Positions 1 to 4,423 of a DNA stretch of 7,612 nucleotides are shown one piece after another; the first letter of the stretch is position 1, and the number at the start of each line of letters is the position of its first letter. The stretch is from NCBI GenBank assembly GCA_947471695.1, contig CANIWY010000047.1, forward strand, positions 1 through 7,612. Reading direction: 5' to 3'. The position numbers and the translations under genes are program-made. Origin of the DNA: Nitrosomonadaceae bacterium (GTDB lineage: Bacteria > Pseudomonadota > Gammaproteobacteria > Burkholderiales > Nitrosomonadaceae). Under the pieces are notes generated by a model. That model was not told the DNA's origin. It worked only from the letters and a program-made list of their open reading frames with translations, and did no database searches.

Positions 1-17
1 GTCTTAGGAAGTTAAGC
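1..17 (+). repeat. Left terminal inverted repeat of the IS1595-family element
   Basis: GTCTTAGGAAGTTAAGC matches the reverse complement of 715-732 with two C/T differences and one missing A. It starts at base 1, so the true outer end may lie outside the window. Confidence 0.75.
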
Positions 18-45
18 ACTTATTAAAGTGTGTTAACTTCTTGAG

Positions 46-721
46 ATGAATGCCAAAAATTGGTACTACCGTTGTTCCCGAATCAGCGAAAAGAAATTCA
101 GACAGCTTTTGCGCTGTTTCGCCATGGATCTGACGGCTACAGTTACGGCGACATTGGTCGGTATCTCTGTGCGCTCGATTAACAGCATTTACTTGAAACT
201 GAGATCTCAAACGCTACTTCGTGTGAACAGCAATCGCCGTTCCAAGGTGCGGTTGAAGTTGATGAGTCGTACTTTGGTCCTCGCCGTGTCAGAGGTAAGC
301 GTGGCTGTGGCGCCTATGGCAAGACGATTGCATTTGGATTGTTGAAAAGAGACGGTAGAGTCTATACCGAGATCGTACCCAACGGTACCAAAGCCACACC
401 GCAAGCGGTAATACAGGGGCATATAGCGCCCGATACGGTGATATCCTCAGACGGTTGGCGTGGCTATGATGGACTGGTAGACATAGGTTTTGATAAGCAC
501 TTTAGAGTGAATCATAGTGCCAATGAGTTTGCTCGGGGCAAGTGCCATATCAATCTCATTGAATCGTTCTGGGTTATGCTAAACGCAGGCTACAAAAGTT
601 CAACCGAATATCCGCTGCTACTTTCCACCTGCATTTGAAAGAAACTGAATTTCGATTTAACCATCGCGGTGATAATCTGTATCTTGAGTTACGTCGATTA
701 TTGAGATTAAACTCGCTTTAG
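46..721 (+). pseudogene. IS1595-family transposase, broken by two frameshifts
   Basis: Reading three frames in turn gives one transposase of about 224 residues, close to the usual IS1016-type length. Segment 1 (46 to about 222) carries the helix-turn-helix-like N-terminus (RISEKKFRQLL, then LTAT...INSIYLKLR). Segment 2 (about 222-572) begins CEQQSPFQGAVEVDES and contains YFGPRRVRGKRG, SDGWRGYDGL and HINLIESFW, with the catalytic residues Asp (VDES), Asp (SDGW) and the Asn/Glu of HINLIES. Segment 3 (about 574-721) gives YAKRRLQKF, then FHLHLKETEFRFNHR, to a TAG stop. Both breaks fit the loss of one base: one near 220-224, the other in the G run at 571-573 (TGG-GGT shortened to TGG-GT). No nonsense codon was seen otherwise, so decay is recent or the breaks are sequencing errors. 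The ATG at 46 has only a weak ribosome binding site. Confidence 0.88.
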
Positions 722-732
722 CTTCCTAAGGC
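715..732 (-). repeat. Right terminal inverted repeat of the IS1595-family element
   Basis: Read on the minus strand this is GCCTTAGGAAGCTAAAGC, the partner of the repeat at 1-17. The transposase stop codon TAG (719-721) lies inside it. Two further C residues (733-734) may also belong to the element. Confidence 0.8.
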
Positions 733-756
733 CCTGTGTGAAAATAATTTGCTTAA

Positions 757-763
757 AAGGAGA
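757..763 (+). promoter_or_regulatory. Ribosome binding site of the lipoprotein gene
   Basis: AAGGAGA lies 8 bases before the ATG at 772 and fixes that start. It is only about 23 bases beyond the IS end, so any native promoter must be very close or has been separated from the gene by the insertion. I see no convincing -35/-10 pair here; an AATAAT at 743-748 has no good -35 partner. Confidence 0.7.
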
Positions 764-771
764 CATAGGTC

Positions 772-1200
772 ATGCAGGTAAAAATAATTTTTTTAATTCC
801 TATTGTTCTTTGTTTATTAATTTCTTGCGTACAAATGGAGCGCGGATCATCAATGGGTATAGATACAGTCACCCAGAGCTCTAAAACAATATCTGATCAC
901 GAGGTACATGCTAGGCATTATGAAAGTGCAGCCAAAATACTGTTGGCAAAAATACAAGATCAGAAGATATTAGTAGAAAAATATGCTGAAGAGATTAACC
1001 GCTATGGGCAAGAATCTGAGAAAGGCATAGTCAGCACTCATCGCTTCTTACGAGGATATAATGAAAATTATTTTTTTGCTAAACGAGCCGAAGACAATAA
1101 GTTAAAAAGCCAAGATTTGATACGGTCTTATGAAAAAGAATTTGAAGAAAATATGAGTAGGGCTGCTGTACATTGGAAAGTAGTCAGAGATTCTAAATAA
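772..1200 (+). CDS. Small coiled-coil lipoprotein of unknown function
   Basis: A 142-residue protein with a typical lipoprotein signal: Lys at position 4, a hydrophobic stretch at 5-17, and the lipobox L16-I17-S18-C19, so the mature part starts at Cys19 and is lipid-anchored, probably in the outer membrane since residue +2 is Val rather than Asp. The rest (about 45-140) is rich in Glu, Lys, Gln and Ala with few Pro or Gly, and looks almost wholly helical and coiled-coil. The start HEVHARHYESAAKILLAK and the repeated YE..../SYEKEFEEN patterns remind me of short secreted proteobacterial proteins of unknown function that begin 'HEALAKHYEDAAK'; this is recollection, not a search. The gene is visibly more AT-rich than the downstream efflux operon, suggesting a different origin. 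It stands alone between two transposon remnants. Start choice is supported by AAGGAGA 8 bases upstream. The reading frame is firm, the role unknown. Confidence 0.8.
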   Translation: MQVKIIFLIPIVLCLLISCVQMERGSSMGIDTVTQSSKTISDHEVHARHYESAAKILLAKIQDQKILVEKYAEEINRYGQESEKGIVSTHRFLRGYNENYFFAKRAEDNKLKSQDLIRSYEKEFEENMSRAAVHWKVVRDSK

Positions 1201-1239
1201 CACGGCACTGAAATACCTAAACCCCCGATGCTGCTTTCT

Positions 1240-1491
1240 CTAGGAGCTAGCTGGGGATAGGTAGAACTTGTAAGGTAAATACCATACAGACCTATCCCCT
1301 CTCGCAGAAATTACTTTACCCCTAGGATCGTCATCAGCCTTGCTGAGTGTCTCTACTGACTCCTTATGTTTTCCTATCTTATGACGAGACTCGCCAGCAC
1401 TCCGTAGTTTCTGAACATATGTCAAATGAGTAGAGCTCGGCCTTGGAGTAATTTCAAGTGTCACGTCAATTTTTTCATATTGACCGGACAT
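1240..1491 (-). CDS. Doubtful small hypothetical protein (83 residues)
   Basis: An open frame from ATG (1491-1489) to TAG (1242-1240). It begins MSGQYEKIDVTLEITPRP and has a plausible mixed composition (SRHKIGKHKESVETLSKADDDPRG, then WYLPYKFYL). It is in the same frame as the N-terminal part of the IS30 relic upstream, so it may simply be a chance continuation of that frame. No clear Shine-Dalgarno sequence precedes the ATG. I recognise no family. The end of the frame runs through the inverted repeat at 1253-1299. It could be a small gene, the remnant of a gene cut by the IS30 element, or not coding at all. Confidence 0.25.
   Translation of the reverse strand: MSGQYEKIDVTLEITPRPSSTHLTYVQKLRSAGESRHKIGKHKESVETLSKADDDPRGKVISARGDRSVWYLPYKFYLSPASS
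1253..1299. repeat. Long nested inverted repeat (potential hairpin)
   Basis: GGGGATAGGT (1253-1262) is a perfect 10-bp inverted match to ACCTATCCCC (1290-1299). Inside it TGTA (1269-1272) pairs with TACA (1285-1288), and GGTA (1274-1277) with TACC (1280-1283), so the structure is nested with small asymmetric loops and a very short apex. No T tract follows on either strand, so it is not a standard intrinsic terminator. A second partner for the left arm lies upstream: TACCTAAACCCC (1214-1225) can pair with GGGGATAGGTA with one bulge. It follows the lipoprotein stop by 53 bases and may be its 3' UTR or the relic of a mobile element. Confidence 0.6.
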
Positions 1492-1499
1492 TGATCCAA

Positions 1500-1817
1500 G
1501 TCTCTTATCTGCTCCGGACTCCATTGCTCTAGCAGCCTGTCTTGTGTGAATTGCCATGTCGCATCGTCTATGCGTCCGAGCGTTGATCGATTGCCGTTCC
1601 ACAGACTTACTATGTGCCTGTTTTGGCCGATAGCCACGTCGTCCACAGTTTCGTGACAGCTCTTTACTGATGGCTGACTTGCTTCGCTTCAACACTTCAG
1701 CCATCCCGTATTGTTTGTGTCCTGCCTTTTTAAGGACGTAAATTTGGTATCGTTCTTCTCGGGGAGGGCGTAGCGAAGGGGCGTAGCGAGGGGGGGCGAA
1801 TCCTGTGTGTAGTTCAT
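1500..1817 (-). pseudogene. IS30-family transposase, N-terminal remnant
   Basis: On the minus strand the sequence starts ATG-AAC-TAC-ACA-CAG (1817-1803), giving MNYTQ, a common IS30-family transposase N-terminus. After an extraneous G/C-rich stretch (1761-1802), the protein resumes in another frame as REERYQIYVLKKAGHKQ, then MAEVLKRSKSAISKELSRN and GRRGYRPKQA, which is the IS30 helix-turn-helix region. Around 1570-1580 the frame shifts again, to RIDDATWQFTQDRLLEQ and WSPEQI (ending near 1506). Nothing of the catalytic DDE core (for example the GDWE.D motif) follows, so about two thirds of the protein are missing. The gene is thus dead: one insertion, at least one more frameshift and a 3' deletion. 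It is older and more decayed than the IS1595 element at the start of the window. Confidence 0.8.
1761..1802. repeat. G-rich 13-bp tandem repeat inside the IS30 remnant
   Basis: Two copies of a 13-base unit, GGGCGTAGCGAAG (1766-1778) and GGGCGTAGCGAGG (1779-1791), are followed by a partial third, GGGCGAATC (1794-1802). The stretch lies exactly where an IS30 transposase should read MNYTQ-LTREERYQIY; only the Leu-Thr codons are missing, so the block appears to have been inserted into or have replaced a few bases of the gene. Its strong strand asymmetry (almost all G on the plus strand) stands out from both flanks. Confidence 0.65.
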
Positions 1818-1837
1818 TTGTGTAATTTCGATTTGCC

Positions 1838-1879
1838 GGTCAAAGGACACCGATGCTACCGCATCTCCCCCACTTGACC
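1838..1879. repeat. Second nested inverted repeat upstream of the IS30 remnant
   Basis: GGTCAA (1838-1843) is matched by TTGACC (1874-1879), and inside them GATGC (1852-1856) and GCATC (1861-1865) form a perfect 5-bp stem with the 4-base loop TACC. It lies 21 bases upstream of the IS30 remnant's ATG on the minus strand and about 104 bases before the efflux operon on the plus strand. It may be part of the IS30 leader. The sequence CGCACTTC...AGAATCCGCC at 1895-1917 is a possible outer end of that element, but I cannot confirm it because the other end is gone. Confidence 0.45.
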
Positions 1880-1969
1880 TGCGTTATTCAAAATCGCACT
1901 TCATCTTAGAATCCGCCTTGATGTAAAATGAACTTTATCATCCGCCGGTATTAGCCTTATTTCGTCATT

Positions 1970-1977
1970 AAAGGAGG
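1970..1977 (+). promoter_or_regulatory. Near-perfect Shine-Dalgarno site before a non-ATG start
   Basis: AAAGGAGG matches the anti-Shine-Dalgarno sequence almost completely. It is followed by CCCCC and then ATT at 1983, a spacing of 5 bases. No ATG, GTG or TTG in the channel gene's frame lies within reach: the next in-frame TTG (2034) is 56 bases away, and the nearest ATG (2003) is in another frame and leads to a stop after 26 codons. The site therefore supports ATT 1983 as the start of translation. Confidence 0.75.
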
Positions 1978-1982
1978 CCCCC

Positions 1983-3275
1983 ATTTCTCGAATTAAATCA
2001 AGATGCCGCGGCCTATTAGGCATCGCTCTTGTCTTGCAATTTACGGCTGTATCAGCAGAGGAGTCTGCCGCCCTGTCTATTAAGGTGACCTCCTCTGGAT
2101 TATCTATTGAATCACTGCAACGATTAGGACTTGAGGCCAATGGACTAGTGAGAGCGGCACGTTCTCAGGTCGGTATGGCTGAGTCGGGTGTGATCTCTGC
2201 TGAGGCCTACCCTAACCCGCAAGTGAGTGCGATTGGGGGACCTCAACAGGCACGAATTCCGGCAGCTAATCCAGCGAATACTACCCGTGAGATTGGTGTT
2301 GTTCAGCCCATAGAAAATCCATTCATGAGGAGTGCTCGTATCGGTGCTGCTTCAGCAGGGGTCGATGCCAGCCGGGCCAGTCTCAACCAAGTGAGAGCAG
2401 ACTTGGCAGCACTTCTTCGGGTACGAGCATTCGAACTGCTACAGAGGCAGGAGATTGCGCGGATAGAGTCTGAAGTCTTCGACCTGATGGATGATGTACG
2501 CCGGCGCATCAAGCTGGCCGTGGATGTGGGAGAGACGGCGAGATTCGAATTGATCCGAACGGATGCCGAGGTATTAAATGCAGCTGTTCGGAAGGAGGCT
2601 GCACAGTTAAATGCACAGCGGGCAAGGATTGCGCTGGTGCAACTGACAGCCGGCGCATTAAAGCCCGATTTTGAACTGAGTGCAAAGCTACGAGACCCGA
2701 TTCAGATGCCTGCACTGGAGATGCTGCGTCAGGAAGTGTCCTCTGTTAATCCGGAAATATTGCGTTTGCAAGCCGAACAGGAGCGTACCCGTCTACGAAT
2801 CAGCCAGGAACGTGCGTCAGTCATTCCTTCGGTGGATGTCTTGTTCGCAAATTATCAGGATGCTCAGTATAACGAGAATAGAGGGGGTCTCAGAGTAACG
2901 GTTCCTTTGCTATACCAACGTCGAGGCGAGATTGATGCGGCCATACACGACTCTGCCCGTGTGCGCGAGACACTCGAATACCGTCTGTTCGAGATTGGTC
3001 AGTTGCTCGAGTCTGCCTGGCAGGGCTATCAGATAGCCCAACGCAGGGTGGAGATGTTCGAAGGTGGCCTTATTAAGGAGGCCGAGTTAGCGTTCCAGGT
3101 TGCTCGGACCGCCCACCGGTTTGGCGAGCGGGGATTGATGGAAGTGCTCGACTCGCAGCGGATCTTACGAGGGATACTCGTAGATTCATTGTTGGCTCGT
3201 TTTGAATTACAGTCAGCAGCTGCCGAGATCGACCGGTTGCGTGCTTACTATCCGAAGGAGCAAACCACCGAATGA
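1983..3275 (+). CDS. Outer-membrane channel of an HME-RND metal efflux system (CzcC-like, TolC family)
   Basis: A protein of about 430 residues, usual for CzcC-type channels. As a TolC-fold trimer it would form the outer-membrane and periplasmic duct of the pump. The N-terminus read from ATT is a Sec signal: basic residues (R3, K5, R7, R9), a hydrophobic core (about 10-23) and cleavage after V-S-A at residue 25. Two outer-membrane efflux repeats follow, about 45-220 and 240-425. Signs of the family are A.AYPNPQVS near 75-82, long amphipathic helices rich in Arg, Glu, Leu and Ala, and a second repeat opening NPEILRLQAEQER and containing VTVPLLYQRRGEI and FGERGLMEVLDSQR. The gene ends in ATGA, overlapping the adaptor start by 4 bases. 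The start is unusual: only ATT at 1983 fits both the signal peptide and the Shine-Dalgarno site. A TTG at 2034 would cut the signal in half. The family call is firm; the metal is not known. Confidence 0.9.
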   Translation: MSRIKSRCRGLLGIALVLQFTAVSAEESAALSIKVTSSGLSIESLQRLGLEANGLVRAARSQVGMAESGVISAEAYPNPQVSAIGGPQQARIPAANPANTTREIGVVQPIENPFMRSARIGAASAGVDASRASLNQVRADLAALLRVRAFELLQRQEIARIESEVFDLMDDVRRRIKLAVDVGETARFELIRTDAEVLNAAVRKEAAQLNAQRARIALVQLTAGALKPDFELSAKLRDPIQMPALEMLRQEVSSVNPEILRLQAEQERTRLRISQERASVIPSVDVLFANYQDAQYNENRGGLRVTVPLLYQRRGEIDAAIHDSARVRETLEYRLFEIGQLLESAWQGYQIAQRRVEMFEGGLIKEAELAFQVARTAHRFGERGLMEVLDSQRILRGILVDSLLARFELQSAAAEIDRLRAYYPKEQTTE

Positions 3276-4420
3276 AAACAGACATTCTGGCCGCCGGTAT
3301 TGCCGTGCTGATTACATTACTGATAGCGGGATGTAAGGGCGAGCCGCCAGTACCTCCAAAGAAAGAGATCCAGGATGTGAATAGCATCACACTCAGACCA
3401 GAATTAACCGAACGGATCATCATTGGTGAGCCGATGATGACAAGTCTTGCAGATAAGTTGCAGGCCCCGAGTAGGGTCGAGGTTGATGAAGAACGGCTTG
3501 TTCGTATTGGTTCCTTTGTGACCGGACGAATTACCGATTTATACGTTAAGTTGGGGGATACTGTTAAGGCGGGCGACCCTCTGGCACGAATTACCAGTAC
3601 CGACCTGACTCAGGCGCAGCTCGCCTATCTGAGAGCTTACTCAAGAACGATCCTGACAGAGAAATCGGCCGACCGTGCACACCAATTACGAGCTGCGGAT
3701 GTGCTGCCGATGGCAGAGGTGGAGAGGCGGGTATCTGAGTTAGAAGTTGCCCGTGCTGAACTGGAAGCGGCGAAGGATCAATTGCGTTTGCTGGGAGTGG
3801 GTGGTGAAGTACTCAAAGAATTGACAAAACAGGGACATATTCTTCCGTCCATTGCAATCAAGGCAACTAGGAGCGGCATCATCATCGATCGGAGCGTGAT
3901 CGTAGGCCAGGTCGTTCAGCCATCCGATAAATTATTTGAGCTGGCTGATCTATCCTCTGTCTGGGTGGCCGGTGATGTGCCCGAGCAAATTGCGCGTGAT
4001 GTGAGGGTGGGCCAGCATGTTGAGATTCACGTTCCCGCACTGGGTGAGGAGATCAGTTTCGATGGACTCATCATCTTTGTTGCCGATACACTTAATCCGC
4101 TGACTCGTACCGTGATGGTACGGACGATGGTAGAGAACTCATCTCGTAAACTAAAGCCCGATATGCTGGCGACCATGCATATTGTTGATAACCCGACTAA
4201 GAGTTTGGTGGTGCCGATATCGGCAGTGGTACGGGATGCTAACCGTGATTATGTTTTCCTATCTCAAGGTAATAATCAGTTCTTACGTATCCCAGTCGAG
4301 CTTGCGCCAGAAGTTGCCGATATGCGTCCGGTACTGAAGGGGGTCGCCCTCGGTCAGAAGATTGTGGTGGATGGTGCTTTCCACTTAGACAACGAGCGCA
4401 AGCTCGCTGAACTGGAGTAA
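3272..4420 (+). CDS. Periplasmic adaptor (membrane fusion protein) of an HME-RND efflux system, CzcB/CusB-like lipoprotein
   Basis: A 382-residue adaptor that should join the permease to the outer-membrane channel. The N-terminus is a lipoprotein signal with hydrophobic residues 5-19 and lipobox I18-A19-G20-C21, so it is anchored to the inner membrane by lipid. Domain order: first half of the lipoyl-like domain about 68-110 (GRITDLYVKLGDTVKAGDPL), a coiled-coil hairpin about 111-183 (ADVLPMAEVERRVSELEVA), second lipoyl half about 193-225 (SGIIIDRSVIVGQVVQPSDKL), a beta-barrel about 226-305 (VWVAGDVPE, LNPLTRTVMVRT), and a membrane-proximal domain about 306-382. There is no His-rich region and no fused CusF-like or extra C-terminal metal-binding domain; it is shorter than classical CzcB. 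ATG overlaps the upstream stop (ATGA), with AAGGAG at 3255-3260 eleven bases upstream, so translation is probably coupled. Role certain at family level; substrate unknown. Confidence 0.93.
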   Translation: MKTDILAAGIAVLITLLIAGCKGEPPVPPKKEIQDVNSITLRPELTERIIIGEPMMTSLADKLQAPSRVEVDEERLVRIGSFVTGRITDLYVKLGDTVKAGDPLARITSTDLTQAQLAYLRAYSRTILTEKSADRAHQLRAADVLPMAEVERRVSELEVARAELEAAKDQLRLLGVGGEVLKELTKQGHILPSIAIKATRSGIIIDRSVIVGQVVQPSDKLFELADLSSVWVAGDVPEQIARDVRVGQHVEIHVPALGEEISFDGLIIFVADTLNPLTRTVMVRTMVENSSRKLKPDMLATMHIVDNPTKSLVVPISAVVRDANRDYVFLSQGNNQFLRIPVELAPEVADMRPVLKGVALGQKIVVDGAFHLDNERKLAELE

Positions 4421-4423
4421 GCA

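Larger units (their letters stand above)
1..734 (+). mobile_element. IS1595-family (IS1016-like) insertion sequence, degenerate
   Basis: An almost complete insertion sequence. Its ends are imperfect inverted repeats: the left end begins GTCTTAGGAAGTTAAGC and the reverse complement of the right end reads GCCTTAGGAAGCTAAAGC. Between them lies one transposase gene, the only cargo, recognisable as the IS1595 family (DDE-like ISXO2/IS1016 type) but frameshifted twice. The window opens exactly in the left repeat, so one or a few outer bases may be cut off and the target duplication (usually 8 bp in this family, from general knowledge) cannot be checked. The right border could fall anywhere from 732 to 735. 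The element sits just upstream of a lipoprotein gene. Confidence 0.85.

Noticed and set aside
1832..1844. TTTGCCGGTCAAA as a metal-regulator operator
   Set aside because: Only the outer TTTG/CAAA arms match; it is short, 140 bases from the start and matches no operator that I can name.
1874..1912. TTGACC as a -35 box for the efflux operon
   Set aside because: No acceptable -10 hexamer lies 16-18 bases downstream; the nearest TATAAT-like TAGAAT (1907-1912) is 27 bases away.
2003..2083. ATG at 2003 as the start of a small upstream peptide or of the channel gene
   Set aside because: It is in another frame, stops after about 26 codons and is 25 bases from the Shine-Dalgarno site; a complete signal peptide already exists in the channel frame.
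1901..2140. Minus-strand open frame of 79 codons across the operon start
   Set aside because: It is antisense to the Shine-Dalgarno site and signal peptide, with no family signal and no ribosome binding site.
2034..3275. TTG at 2034 as the start of the channel gene
   Set aside because: It would begin in the middle of the signal peptide's hydrophobic core, drop the basic N-region, and lacks a ribosome binding site at a usable distance.
3073..3423. Minus-strand open frame of 116 codons spanning the channel/adaptor junction
   Set aside because: It lies antisense to two clearly recognised genes, has no ribosome binding site or family resemblance, and is a shadow of their codon bias.
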